Assembly (NCBI RefSeq): GCF_910592395.1
Contig: NC_088308.1
Span: forward strand, 6,709,001-6,773,000
Direction of reading: 5' to 3'
From: Lineus longissimus
Taxonomy: Eukaryota > Nemertea > Pilidiophora > Heteronemertea > Lineidae
Length of the DNA stretch: 64,000 nucleotides
Positions 10,199-23,222 of the stretch are shown here, one piece after another (positions within the stretch are counted from its first letter, which is position 1; each line of letters starts with the position of its first letter). The position numbers and the translations under genes were made by a program. The notes under the pieces were generated by a model. The model was not told where the DNA came from. It saw only the letters and a list, made by a program, of their open reading frames with translations, and made no database searches.

Positions 10199-12095
10199 GT
10201 GAGTTAAAGCCCCTCGAACAGTTTGATTAGGTTCGAAACACTTAGAATTACACTTAGAATTACATGTACTATTCATACACATAGACACATAGAAACATAG
10301 ATATCCTGATATGAATCTAAAAACTCCGTCTACTAAATGCATTTTATATCAAATACTTCTGATAATAGTTTGTTGATTCATTTTCTGGCCACCATTGGAA
10401 ATCATAAAGAACACTGTATATATTTTAAGTGTAATAATCAAGTCATTAGTTTCATATCAGTATGTTCGCCACCGCAATGTGTACGGTGATAAATGTTACA
10501 AGTCTCAATTTTGGTCCTTGTAGACAGTTAACTGAAATCATTATATCTATATAGGTTGCGACCAACAATTATCCAACAAGAGAACACACAACGATGTAAC
10601 ATACATTCTATGTACATCCAGACAATACATGCAAGCGTTTGAGTGCATTATCACAAACTCAACGAAAATGAACATCTCAAGAAATCAATGAGATTTCCGT
10701 CATCACGAAATTAATTTGTCACCAAATGGAAAATAACTGGCACTTGCACTATACGAAGTTAACAATAGGCCGACCGACGACAAAGAAGGCGACACAATAT
10801 AGAAATAAATGAAAGTCCTTCACTCACCAACGTGTACAGCAAGTGTTAACCAGTCACGCGTATATCCTTTTGATAGGCAATGTATATCCTTCCAGCAAAG
10901 CGGCAGTTGAGATAATGTAAGACTATCGGACGAATTCTTTCATCCCCCACCGCAATTCCGCCAATGCGAACACCGATATTCCGTAGCCATACACTTCTGA
11001 AAAACAGAACGATATTTTCCTTACAACTTATCCTATTTATTCAAAGCAGAAAACTTTTTAGAATGCTCGGTACAAATTATGCTTCCTGTGTCAGTGGGGA
11101 CCTAACGCGCCCTCCTGGGTTTCATCAACAAAATTTGAGATATCATCGATCACGATCCTGATATTCACGCATCATTCTCTGCAATACCGGCTTTCACTAA
11201 AAGGAGAATCAGAGTTTTGTCCGTTGGTACTCTGGCGCGCCGTTCTATGACAGCGTTGTATTTTCTCTATAAAATGGATCGGAATATTATTTTCCGGCTA
11301 CATGAAATATAGCGCGTCATTCTCTTGTTATGAATCGATTTAGCATCAGTTGCAGAGAACACACGTTCAAAGATCTATTGAGGTTTAGCTACCAAAACAC
11401 CGATCAGTTATAACTTGTTGTAAACAACACTACAATGATTTTCCGCCCGCTGAGACAATGTATATATAAATAGTACCTTTAGTTATTAATGCCATGGGAC
11501 CATCATACATTTACTGGTAACGGACGACGAGGTGTATCAAATCAAATCAAGAAATTTAATGAAATGTTTCATCGTGCGGTAAATATTGCACGAAAATTAA
11601 TCACCATTAAAGTTGATTTATTGTAAGGGAAATTAAGCCATTTTATTTTGAAAAACTTAGTGACTGTGTAGTGACAGTGGCGAGGTGCATACACACCTGT
11701 CAAAAGAGACATGGCGCCCGCCTAACGTATCCGGATATTGACGCCACTTTTGTAGATATAAACGCCTTATGCCCATATTCAGTATTTTTATTGTGTTTGC
11801 GTTTGGCGGAATTAGTGAAAAGAACGGAAATGATACACGTGGAAAATGGCAAAAACATACCTCATTTAAACAGTCGCTTAAAGTTTTTACAGCTGGAGCG
11901 TGAAGTTTCAGGAGATAAATAATTACAAGGTTACTATGAAAAGGCGCTGTAGATGCATCCAAGAGGTCACAACATGTTCAATCAGTATTAACAATTTTTG
12001 CCCATTCTTTCACCCCAACTCGAAATCTCTGTACGTAGAAGTCAAGAATGACAGTTAGATTCCATCCCAACCTAACTTGACTGCACTGCTTTTTA
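10199..12095. other. Intergenic or intronic, no gene seen
   Basis: No recognisable coding domain. Small direct repeats occur at 10245-10265 (CTTAGAATTACA twice) and 10273-10300 (ACATAGA words). If the exon ending at 10198 is real, this stretch would be intron. Confidence 0.35.
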
Positions 12096-13061
12096 TCAAT
12101 TATATCGGTTACAACGAGCTATTTTCTTCGCCCACTTCCTGTGGTGCAATGCTTCATATTTAGCTTTCATCTTTTGAAACAACGTTCTTATATCAGCAGC
12201 AACCTGCTGATACGTTGCTGCTGGTACAATAAGAAAAGTCATCTTTGTTCTCAAATAGTGCTCTCATGCTTTTTTTAACGTTTCAACATAGCCGATCTCA
12301 CTTATTTCGCAATGGTTAGGGTTGTCACAACCGCGCCATCACGAATTTATCAGCATCATCGCGATCAAGATACTCCAAACAAATTACTCCCTCACTTCGT
12401 CAAGTATACCAAGAGTCAATTTGTCACTGATGAGTCGGAAAAAACATTCAATCAACTAGTTGCATTAATCCCAGTACCGATAGTCCAAAAGTAGCGTCAA
12501 GGAGAAATCTGTGCAATTCTTTCAGTAGACCGAATTTCGAACCAATTGTCTTCACTGGAGCTTGCTTAACGGCCAAGACAGCCAATCCTCTTTCATCATT
12601 AGCTGTTCGAATTACCTGGGACACTCGTTAAAAACCCTTTTACCCCAACGTTGGTATGTGTTTATTGCGTCCAATGACATTACGCTCACCGATCACATTT
12701 TGTCATCAGCCATAGGAGGAAGGAAATAATTGCTGAGTATCTTGGTAATTCTAGGTACCGGTACAGTATCGCGATGTTGGCGACAGTAGTTGTAGAGGCT
12801 GTTCAATCCGTGTTACTGCTCATGACTTTGCCATAACTCCTTCAGAGAACCAGTGAGTTATGCCGAAGTGCATGTCACAGCATAAATTGCAAAAATGCAT
12901 GGTTAAAAACCAATCATTGATACCAACACCAGGAGGTCTTGCAAAAAAATCGTGCCGAAATTCAGGTCCTTAAGTGAGAAAAGGTGATGATCGCTTATAC
13001 TGACAGTTCTGTGATTTAGGTACTGCTTCAGTTCTTGCTGAAATGATTGGTTCGATTCCGG
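12096..13061 (-). pseudogene. Decayed coding region, family unknown
   Basis: Reading the minus strand gives a chain of coding-like blocks in changing frames. First is a block from 13061 (starts PESNQSFQQELK). Next is a block across 12945-12780 (ARPPGVGINDWF..., with an internal TGA at 12820-12822). Then comes a 59-codon block at 12448-12627 (RVSQVIRTANDERGLAVLAV...), a 24-codon block at 12328-12399 (RSEGVICLEYLDRDDADKFV...), a block at 12267-12338 (DNPNHCEISEIGYVETL...), and a last block at 12099-12263 (MTFLIVPAATYQQVAADIRT...) ending in a Lys/Arg-rich tail and TGA at 12096-12098. The last two blocks share one frame and are separated by a single TGA (12264-12266). Stops and frame changes together point to a dead gene or transposon ORF. 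I do not recognise the protein. Short exons are an alternative but no consistent splice sites were seen. Confidence 0.45.
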
Positions 13062-13130
13062 TTAAACATCTGTATTTAGCTTGATGTGATTATCATCCGT
13101 CTGTGTCGTGATAGATGGAAGAATCCATCC

Positions 13131-13190
13131 ATTGCGGTAGCGGAGAGGCTAAGAAGACGCCATACTTCCGAATCGACGGGAAATTTACTG
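13131..13190 (+). mobile_element. tRNA-like A-box fragment, possible SINE head
   Basis: TAGCGGAGAGGCTAAG at 13138-13153 matches the A-box of Ser/Leu-type tRNAs (TRGCNNAGNGGNTAAG) and is preceded by GCGG. No B-box appears at the right distance downstream, and no acceptor stem forms. It may be the 5' end of a worn tRNA-derived SINE. Overlapping frames on both strands (13076-13420 minus, 13196-13417 plus) are not supported as genes. Confidence 0.2.
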
Positions 13191-13417
13191 CATGACTTAA
13201 TTATAGCCCATTTCCGAGGTTCCCTGGGTGCTTTACAAACCGTACTCTGGTGGGAAAGATTGAGCAGAGTTTCAAAACAAAAATGATTACACCATTCATG
13301 GTGGCAATTGCCATGTTGGACATGCTTATCGTATACTACAGCCCGCGTTTGGAAACGCAAAGCTTCCAAGACTTTGACGAACCGTACTGGTATACGCAAG
13401 TTGAGCTGTGCTGCTGA

Positions 13418-14660
13418 CAACCGAGTTACGTCGGTGCTCTATTTTTTCCATAACTTTGTCGAACAAGTAAGATATAAACTAGTATCACTGTACATATTTC
13501 TTCCATCATAAAAACATGAAGATGAACAAATGCCTCTCCCTCTCTCTGACAAAGATATGCGTCTCAACAAATATGATGTCCCCGTTCCAGCTGTGTAAAC
13601 AAGACATTCTTCATAGCACCATCGATGATGCTCTGCAAATGGGGTGGACAACCTATAACAAGTCTTTCCATCAGAAATTAATCATTTTGGTCAACTGTCG
13701 CTTTATCTCAGCTTTCCACCCAGATGGCAATCAAATTGAGCCAACAAGAATCTTCACACATCCATTATCAAATGTTAAGTGTTACTTTTCGTGGATAGGA
13801 TTTGAATTCGACGATCAGTTATGTATCTTTTATCATACTAACTGGGTGGGAAATCGTAACTCCAACTGCAGTTTAGACTGGGCAAGATATGCAACACACA
13901 TACCACTGTTGTTAACTCTAACTGTGATTGATATCATGGTACATACATGAATACCCTCAGTACATTTTGTTCGGATGTGGTCCGGTGAAGTTAAGGAAAT
14001 TGAAATAAAACATCCAACGGAAATTCATCAGAATAAACTTCTGTATGGGGTAGCTGATGTAATAAATTATAGAAATTCTATTAGTTTAATGATGACATCT
14101 CTTAAGCCACCCACTACTCACCGATGCATAGCAAAAATGTCCAGCGCTCGGGCCTAGAAATATGCTTACATGGCTCAGGTCATGCTTAAAAAACAATCAA
14201 CGTGAGCTTTATCACTGAACGTTTAATCAGCCCCAAAGGACTCTAAATTCTATTAGTGTTTCTTGATAGCTTTTAACAGGTAACGCATCCTACATTCAAT
14301 CGATTAGCCGTTGAGCATTCCCTGCCAGATACCGTTTTTGTGATTTACAACTCAGTACCTAAGTAACATCCTTTCCAGTTGATGAAAGGCAGGTTTACTT
14401 TAAATATTGTAGCTCACATAACATAACAGTGACAATGTGACGACGTGCCGATGGGCACCAGTTGAACAGGGCTTGTATCTGCATTAGTCCAACGCCAAGA
14501 TCAGCCAAGCTACATATTGGACAGAAAGCAGATTGAGTTAGATGACCTCAAGGAGGTACTTTATCAATGATGGTACATAGTAGATCATCTGCTCCTGTCG
14601 TGACGTGTCAGTATGATCGTCTGCAGACCAGATTTACGCTCACCAGGCACATAGGGGCTC
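13418..14660. other. Intergenic, no supportable gene
   Basis: A 144-codon plus-strand frame (13516-13950) lacks a domain or splice context that would favour it. No repeats of note. Confidence 0.35.
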
Positions 14661-14671
14661 AGCAGATGTCT

Positions 14672-15270
14672 AGGACGCACGGAAATAACCGATTTGCTGA
14701 TATGACATTTGCCATTGATAACATTTGATCTCGTCTCTCTTGTTAGGTAAAGTACTTTCGGACGTGTCTCTCATGCAATGCAATGAATAAGATTTCTTGT
14801 AACTGATTTCCTCTACAGGTATATGGCGTGCAAATTGAAATGGAAGCTGCAATAATGGACTCCAGTAATTGTGTCCACAAGATGCACGAAAATACACAAT
14901 TATTTAATTGCTAGGTGCTCATAGATCACATGGGGCACGAAAATAACCGATCATTTGAGATTACGTTGCACTTCGGATTTAGACTTTCTTGTCAGGCAAA
15001 TTACTTTTGGCATGTCTTGTAAGTCATCTATATGACTTGGTGAAATGAATCATGAGTCCTTGAAACGGAATTTTGATAGGTACATGACGTGCAAAAACAA
15101 ACGGAAAAGCAGCACGGAAATATAATTTAAATAAAACATTCCTTCACATGATGCACGAATATATCCGATCATCTGAAATGACGTTGAACATGAGATGATC
15201 GAGTCCCTCTTTTTGAGTGAACAACCTTTGGCTATGTCTTGCATATGACATGGTATAATAAATCAAAGGT
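14672..15270. repeat. Three diverged tandem units of about 220-260 bp
   Basis: The units begin near 14672, 14934 and 15151. All three carry GCACG(G)AA(A/T)ATA(A/T)CCGAT, then a GATCATTTGA/GATCATCTGA-like block, a TCTTG/CTTTGGC(A/T)TGTCTTG block, and a GACATG(G)T/GGCGTGCAAA block. On the minus strand the repeated start reads as Ile-Gly-Tyr-Phe/Ile-Arg-Ala-Ser-Cys, which makes short open frames (14670-14897 and 15050-15244). Divergence is high, so the duplication is old. Confidence 0.55.
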
Positions 15271-17459
15271 CCATATCACTGCCGATTACCCGAAACAAAA
15301 TGCATTCGCCATTATTCATACATGTCATAGCAACGATAATACAAAAACACTATCCTGACAGAATGTGTATTTTACGTCCTAATTACAAAGTGCTTGAAAG
15401 ATTAGCGCGGAGACGAAAGCCATTAAATGTAAATTTTATCTCAACGTAACGATTACCTCTCCAGATTGAGTGTTTTCCTTCTCGATATTGCTCCGTGTCT
15501 TTACGAATTTTACTTTACAAATTGCACACCATCAATACTACAAAAGAAAATGATGATCACTTTGCGCTACGAGAAGGCAATATCGATTTTTATGCAATCT
15601 AGATAACAAAGAAATCCTAATGAATGCAAAGCCTTGGTCTGTCTGCAGTTCATCGTTTTTTATATTCCACTAATACTATTGTTCACAGTGGCCATGATCT
15701 CAACAACTTCACCGAAGACTTGAGTGTTCGGCTGCCACTTTTAACATCGAGGCTATAAAATTCAATACCATGATTAGAAAAAGATAAAAAGTACGGAAGA
15801 AGAACAAAGAGGAGTAACAAGCGGTGCGAATTTATCACATTGTCTTTTGCATGCATCATAGACGTTATTTGGAGTTAATTCCGGTCGGTTCCTGAGGACT
15901 AATTTTTCTAATTTCCATCAAAACTAGATGGCCCTACAAGAACCCATGACATTGATACTAAACTTACCCGCAAGAAATTGAAAACATAATCCTACTCCAT
16001 CACAATACGGTGCAGAAATTAAGTTTACGCGGCTGACAAATTTCCTGCTGCATGGTTTCATCCTTACACTGGCATCGCCTCATCCAATGTGGCTAATCTC
16101 AAAACTGTTCAGTGATTGAAAATGATGACTCCAGACCTCGCAACAACGATATAATGAAATGGGGAGTCATGCGAGTTAATTTCCTTGTTAATTAGCATGC
16201 GGTTCTTAGCACATGCTGTTGGGTTCAGAATAGTGTTAACAAATTTTCGAAGGTCTTTCTGAAAGTAAGATTGATACGTCCAATAGTTCGAATGAGGTGG
16301 CCGCGAATGAAAGAAAGAGACCTGAAGAACCATCTCAGTTATCAAAGCTTTGGTTTGTCATTAAATAACTCTCATCGACTAAGGGTGACTTACAGGGGAA
16401 CACCATTTAGTTATGCTGCTTTGCAAAGATAACACGAGCCAGATGATATCAGAAAATCATTAAATGTACACGTCATTTTGTAATTTTCAGTTTTTTTTGC
16501 TAATACTCTATGAGGGAGGAAGTAGGTACTCATCTGAGTAATAAGCACCCTCTAACTTCCTTTCTGCTGTTTTTATATTTCCATTTTAGCGAGAGGTTTG
16601 TGATTTTTAATTAGCTGTCAGGACGCTGGTTACCCTAATGAAGTATTAATGAAAGAAAGTAGCGTCATTGTATATGACTTAGTATTCTTGAATCAATTTA
16701 TTCGAAATGATTGTATGATAAAAAACCTTCTCGTGAGGTATCTATAATTCTCACAGTGGATTCGTTTCTCCTTATTTCTCGTCCTATTGAAAATAGCCTT
16801 TTTGTTAATACAGTTGTTCCTAATTTACTTACTTTAAGCGAGTAATCCAAAAAGCATTCGCTTCATGATAGATTTCTTCGTAATTAATTAGATAACCGTC
16901 TATCACCTCTGCCAAGGGAATAATTATACAATCATTAACCATGGTTTATTACGTGACCGGAAACATAATAAGTTATCATCTACACCTGGGTGAAGATGAT
17001 AACAACATTAACCATTTCGTGATGACGAATGACGGGTTCAAAGTGCCATAACCATCAATTAAGATGACAACGCTCGAAGCTTCCCACTGGCATGATACGA
17101 TAGAGAAAAACTAAACTTGCTTCTCTCAATTTAATTTTACTTCTTCACTTAAGCTGTATTATTTATCTTTGATTCATGAAACTGCATGATGACAAAATGC
17201 TTTCAATTCAAAGGCAAGTAGATATGAAACATGCAGTACATTGGAATTGGCCAAATATCATTTCTTTAGTATTCGACTTCATGAAATTGATTGCCAATCA
17301 AATGTTGGAAAAGGTCAGACGCGTCCAAGAAGGATAGGTATTTTACATGAAGCACATCACAATTGAAGTGATCGCGCATGATAATAACGAATTCTAAAAC
17401 ACCTTTCAGTTATAATACGTCGTTTTTATAATGGATTATGTATTAGCCTCGTTTTGACC
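15271..17459. other. Intergenic, no gene seen
   Basis: AT-rich non-coding sequence with only very short frames. A possible splice acceptor (CACCTTTCAG) at about 17400-17409 precedes the candidate exon at 17460. Confidence 0.45.
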
Positions 17460-17720
17460 ATGAGACAACCACACCTCTTGGGCATTCTAACATTAGTGGT
17501 TCTACTGGGGACGGCGAGGTTAGGGGACGGACGTAGTCCCTCTAATGCCATTCGACGTCGCCATAAAGAAAATCAATCCGAGCCGTCACCACATGATGAT
17601 TGTGACGAGGTCGCGCTAGTGTTAGAGAGAATCGGCCAAAATAGTTCTCCTCAAAATAATCTTACAATTCGATATCTGTGCCATCTTTTCTCCATAAATC
17701 ATTTTTATATAGTTCAATAA
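17460..17720 (+). CDS. Possible secreted protein or its first exon
   Basis: The ATG at 17460 lies in good context (TGACCATGA) and opens 86 codons ending at TAA 17718-17720. Residues 1-24 form a classic signal peptide: short N-region, hydrophobic LLGILTLVVLLG, and a small-residue end at LGDG. The mature part starts RSPSN, has a tribasic RRR at about residues 32-34 that could be a prohormone cleavage site, and continues with an acidic stretch HDDCDEVALVLERIG. Base composition is richer in G+C than the flanks up to about residue 65, then becomes AT-rich, so the exon may end before the apparent stop. No strong donor is visible. Family unknown; a peptide precursor is one possibility. Confidence 0.4.
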   Translation: MRQPHLLGILTLVVLLGTARLGDGRSPSNAIRRRHKENQSEPSPHDDCDEVALVLERIGQNSSPQNNLTIRYLCHLFSINHFYIVQ

Positions 17721-20700
17721 TTTGATAAAGAATGTTTGCTTTGTATAGATGGCAAATAACCAGAACAAACAGGGATTTAATTCTTATGATGAATATCAAA
17801 CAGATAAATGTAGCTTTGAAAATGCTAACGAGAGGAACGTCTTTATAACTTAACCCTGTTTTTTTTTCCTGGAATCATTATACCCTTCCGATTCCATTGA
17901 TGTGTGTTTTGTTATGGTACCTTGAGGCAGCGTGAACAAGATGAAAGGTTACCGTAGCAAATAGTCAATGCATTTGTGATACTGATCTGTCACGTAAACG
18001 GCGATTGAAGTAAAACAAATGTCGTGCTTTGATATCGTGCTTTCGTGAAAAATAATAGATTTTTTAAAAAGCTACACGCTCGAATCTTAACGACTTTTAA
18101 CGTCTTAACACAAAATCAAAGATGACAACCGCGCTTCTAGTTGCGATGGGGAAGTATTAGACGTGATCCCAGGTGCTCTCTCCATGGTGCATTTTCGCTC
18201 GAAAATGTTCAGGAAAAGGGTTTAGAGGAAAGAATCAAAACCTGTTATTTAGCCTTGACATGTCAAGCTTCTTTTCTGATATGACACGCACACATCTCTT
18301 TTGAGTGAATGCCACTCTTAAGTACATATAATCGTACTTAAAAGACATCAAAGATGCGGTTTTGTTGTAAGAAACCGCACGCGACATGCTGATTGACATT
18401 GAGACTGACATAAAAGGCAGTGCAGCTAACATGCAACAAATGTACACTGCATGTATCACATTTGGTTATTAATAGTGTATCCTCAAAGTTGCTTATTCAT
18501 TTGCAGCCAAGATGCGACGTGATGATATAAAGGAGATAGGAACGGGAACTTCGTCAGGTCCGCCGATATCCATGTAGGAAAATCCAAATGATAATTGTAG
18601 CGAATTCTATACACGCCTTTTTGTTACTTATACTGTCACACATCATACTTTACCCATGGCATGTCGATACGCATTTCACACCGTCTGTAGAAAGCGCTTA
18701 GCCTTAAGTAGATACCATATAAAAACATTATTTCCATCAAGCATCTCCATCAGCGCCGATTCCTTAATATGTTTACTTAAGTTGTCTTTCTCTTTCACGA
18801 CACACCTAAGTACTAGAGAGGGCATAACAACATTGTCATGCTACTCGTGAAGTAACTTCAGAGAAATATTGGCCCAATGTTCATCAAAGGTGATCTTCAG
18901 CAGCTGAAGATAAAGCAATGGGAAATTTCTTGGTGGAGTGGTAAAATGGTATTCCAACTTGAGGAAGCGATGTTCCCATTGGCAGAAAAGTCAAGAATCC
19001 AGCGTCGGGGTTGGAAGGAATACATTAGCCCTATTGTAAATTGTCGCTCTTGCATGGGTAACAAACCACCGAGATTGGGCCTTCACTGTCAGCGACATTT
19101 ATAGTATAGCCTACAAGTTATTTTGTTGGCTCGCCTTTATTATTTGTGAAGTCAATTCTGGTGCGCTGTTGGTATCAATTTTGCCATTTGTTTCTCGCAA
19201 GTTTAGCAGTAAACAGCAGTATGCCACACATGAAACATTACGATTAACCGTAAGTGGTGGGTATTTGCTCCAGAACATCACTCGCACTAAGCATAGCTGC
19301 TGATGAAGGAGAGTGATGACAGGGTGGTGTTTTCTACAACCAAGGGATACGCAGATGGTTTTTATTATCAGACAACCATGCAGCAATTAAATCGTTTACC
19401 ACACGACCGCCCATGTCAACGATGTCCCACAAGTACCATAGCGGAAATTAAACAAATGCCAATTTCGGTTTTGGTGAGTAACTGATATTGCGTTTTGCTT
19501 AGGAATTCTCATAAGCTGAAATCGATTGGACTATCTGGTAATCGGACGGAAAATATGCTGCCTTCGCCTTTCCCAGTCATTGCAAGACGACCATCTTGGG
19601 GAATCGTAGTTGTAGACAACTTGGAGTGCATGCCTTGATTGCGAAGTGGTTTGGGTGGCTGCAGTCACTGGGAAGGCGATACATGTATTTAGCAAGTCAC
19701 TGATATAGATAGAACGGCTGAACAAGGTCCTGGTGTATTACAGAGCCAACGTTTTGGCCAGTCTCTAAGGCTTAAGCTACAGTAGGTCGACAACGAGAGA
19801 GGGTAATACATATCATGTATCAACGATGCAACGTATATCTTGAAGGGTACAGCAGATAAAATACATGGTCAATATTTGGGGTAAACGTTCGCTTCTAGGG
19901 ATGCAGAAGCGAACTTACAGAGACCGGTATGACATTTTCCCCCTCAACCTTTCTATCCGTTATAGTGGCATCATAAGTCTCGTCCAGAGTTATCCGCAAA
20001 AAGACCCGAATACTTAAATGATTACTCCTCGTGATCAAGAAAAAGGATTTAATGTATTTGACATTGACCCAACTTACCTTCTTTTTTGCCATTACCTTAA
20101 TATAATTTGCGCCTTCGTTCAATTACAAACTAGGAAAAGCAAAAAATAGATGTCATTTCATAAACAGCAAAATCGTTAATATGCATTGTGTGATTTGACC
20201 GAAAGTAATAACGGCATAGTGTGTTGTGTTTCGGTAATGGTAATTTCATTTCTCGTGAAGACCAACCATTTCACCACATAGCATTACCTTTTGTATTGTA
20301 TCCGTGTAACATAAAACTCGTTTGTTGCCATCGTGAACTTGGTTCAATTATGAAAAATTGAGGAAACAATTCCAATCTATACGTTCACTTCCCAGATATC
20401 AGGTCCGAGGTAAAGTTTAACGTGCAGTACAGGCTGTTGTGATATGTTCTCCCTGGCATGATATTCTTTGTTTGTTCTGGATGAAACGTTCTTCTTTTGA
20501 GAAAAGGTATGGCCCGATGCAAAAATGGGTTTCACCGTAGTTGAAACAATTCTCGATTGTTTGGGGGGAGGGGTCGACCCCGAGGGTATTTCAATCAAGA
20601 GCTTTATAAAGGACTGGTTCCAACACAGCAGGAAACCACCACGGTTTGACGTTGCAGTGAAAAATTAATTGCAAAAACAGACAGCTCGATCGGGCAGCAA

Positions 20701-23200
20701 AGCTCGCCGGTTTTTAACAAAACAGGTCTTAGTGAAATGATCAGTCCTTTGTTCAAGCGTTAGAAATTCGTTGCACAGGTGAGTCGATTTTCGAATTCTG
20801 ATCACGTAGACTGGTTTAATTTTCTGAGAAGATGACTTCATGGAGTATTTTTTAAGAAATGCAAACAAACAAGTGATTTTTAATGGGAATTTTGTGCTGA
20901 ATTTGAATATCCTGTAGTCTTCTACTCAGATGTCATTTGTCCAATGACATGATTTATTCCACTCTGACCAGTAGTTGATGGCATGGTACAGAGCGGATTC
21001 ACTGCCAGACAGACTGTGTCTTATAGAACAGACAATCAAATTAATTGCATTGGTACTAAAAGAATTGGGCTCCTTTCTTCAAATAAACATTCCTAGACGT
21101 ATCCGGGGCGCTGAGCAATTACAATTTACGGCTCGGTATAGAAAAGATCGCTTCTACAGACAATTTGAAATATTGACAGCCTTATTTGGAAAAGTGCACG
21201 TCAATCACCTAGTCATAAGAGTAAATGAAGTTTAAAGTTGAAGCGGTGAATGTGATTACTGCATACTGTAGACCACCAACATTTCGAGCCTCGCTTTTTA
21301 AATTCGCGAAAATTACAACAACAAAAAATATATTTCTTAATTCTTAAGAATCATAATACATGTATTAATAAACACATCGTTAGATTAAAAAGGCTTTTCG
21401 ATTGATAAAAAATGTTTAAGGCAAACTGTCTTGTTCACCAATGCATCGCAGCAGAAGGTTTATTATATCTTGTATTGGTGTAGGAAGAATTCCAAAGATA
21501 CGCAAAAAGGGCTTATCTGAGGGTCATCAGGGCAAGACTTGATGATACTGACCACTGAAACGCGTTTTCTCTATATGAGCTTGCAAGACGTCAAGATTTT
21601 GGTTGAACATGTCCGCAGAATGACTGTTTTTTTATTGTCAATAAAGGTTCACTTCAGCTCGTCTCTCGAGAACCCGGACGCATTGCTGCTGATAGAACAA
21701 GGCATTAACCAAGAAGGAAAATGTTGTAGATTACCACTTTACCAGTACCCCAATAACTCGGCGGTTTATTGGTAATGTACTCAAGACAATTGACGACTAA
21801 CTGCGGACTCGCAGATGTAGAATCAAGGCAAGATAAAAAGAAAACGTGTTTCTGCAACGGTCATATAGAAGAAAATTCGGATGCCCGAATTAGACAAAAA
21901 AAAACTTATCCGTAGGCATTGCAAGGTATGATAACGAGACTGTGTTTTCAGGAACGTGTCTTTTTTATGTTTACATTGGTATTACGGGTGTTCGATCAGC
22001 CGCTGTCGTCTCAATCCCGGTCAAGCATATTCCAGTGGGTTCCGCTGAATCAAAACCAACCCAATATACCTATTACGCGTATCATGTCTCGTGAATCACA
22101 ATTTACCACTGACAGCACAGTAATTGCATATCAGGGTATGTACTTGATTGACATTTGTCCTCAGTCCCCTTCGGCAATCGACTATCACCTGAGAAAAAAG
22201 ACAGTACGCACAATCAGATCAGCTGATGGCCGGAGAATGTCTTGTGGAACGCGAAAAAAGACGTACGCATGCGGAAAATAGTGTCGTTCTGGAGAACAAC
22301 GCATTTGGCCATGGGGGACCCTGATGTAAATTGGACACGAAAATCCTTTGCTTAAGATTTACGATTCGGTGTAGCTCTCGTCGCAGATCTGGGATTTTAT
22401 CCGTAATTTGCATCATTTACTCTTTATTGATTACTCTATCCAAGGTAATTGGAGGAAGTCCTTGGAGGCTGATATTGTATAATGTTCCTGTGGTCACTAA
22501 CCTTTTTTCACCAGATCGCGAGGATGTGGTGACTGCAACAATCCAAATGTGGCTCGCGCATTAGCTTTGTTTAGCAAGTTCGAGTGCGCGTTTGTCTACT
22601 CATTTTATTGATGCACGCCAAATATCCCATCGCAGTTCAAATACTACACATCTTTAAAAAAAACGTTCCACTTTCCGAAAACGATACCATCAGGTCATGC
22701 GTTTCAGCACATTCTATAATTTCAATTCCAAGATACATGGTACACGAGTTTAATATGTTTAATGTTTTACCTCGCCATGCGGGTATTGGCGATAATGATT
22801 CAGTACAGTATTTGGTGATCAAAGCTACAAAGACGTAGCAGATGAAATCACTTATATTCAACCGATAAATTCAATCAAGTTCATTTTGGTTCACTAGTTT
22901 GTTTCATAGGGATTAACCTTGAAAACCATCTGGTGATTGATTGATTATCAGCGGTGAAGTGAAATACTTTATTTTATTGAACACGTCTTCGCTTGGGAAA
23001 GGAATAAAGAGTCATGTCCTGGCGCTGCCGATGTATATGCGACAGCTTGGCGCAATGTTAATGGCGGATTTCGTACTATACTTTCCACTGACATGGGTCT
23101 GTACAAACGCGCATCACGACAACAGTCACAGTGACGGGTCTTCACAAAGGCACTCGGGAGTATTAGTGGTAGCTGTCATTTGACACACCTGAGCTTGACC
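17721..23200. other. Intergenic, no supportable gene
   Basis: Many short frames (up to 120 codons at 21919-22281) with no recognised domain. A short imperfect inverted pair (TCGCCTTTCCCAGTCATTGCA at about 19567 with a matching copy at about 19660-19679) encloses roughly 75 bp and might be a tiny foldback repeat. Confidence 0.35.
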
Positions 23201-23208
23201 TGCGAAGG

Positions 23209-23222
23209 ACGTATATATAAGC
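23209..23222 (+). promoter_or_regulatory. TATA-like element
   Basis: GTATATATAAGC lies in a small G+C-richer segment (CGAAGGACGTATATATAAGCAATTGGACAGAGG). The sequence resembles a TATA box with a possible start site about 30 bases downstream, but no coding exon was identified after it, so the call is weak. Confidence 0.2.

Noticed and set aside
13048-13061. Perfect B-box GGTTCGATTCC
   Set aside because: No A-box or acceptor stem at tRNA spacing; it lies inside the decayed coding region on the other strand.
13196-13417. Plus-strand frame with MITPFMVAIAMLDML
   Set aside because: Coding-like, but a 114-codon minus frame covers the same DNA and no splice sites or domain decide between them.
20975-21235. 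86-codon plus-strand frame after an acceptor-like CTGACCAG
   Set aside because: The first in-frame codon after the AG is TAG, so the acceptor cannot join this frame in phase 0, and no domain is recognised.
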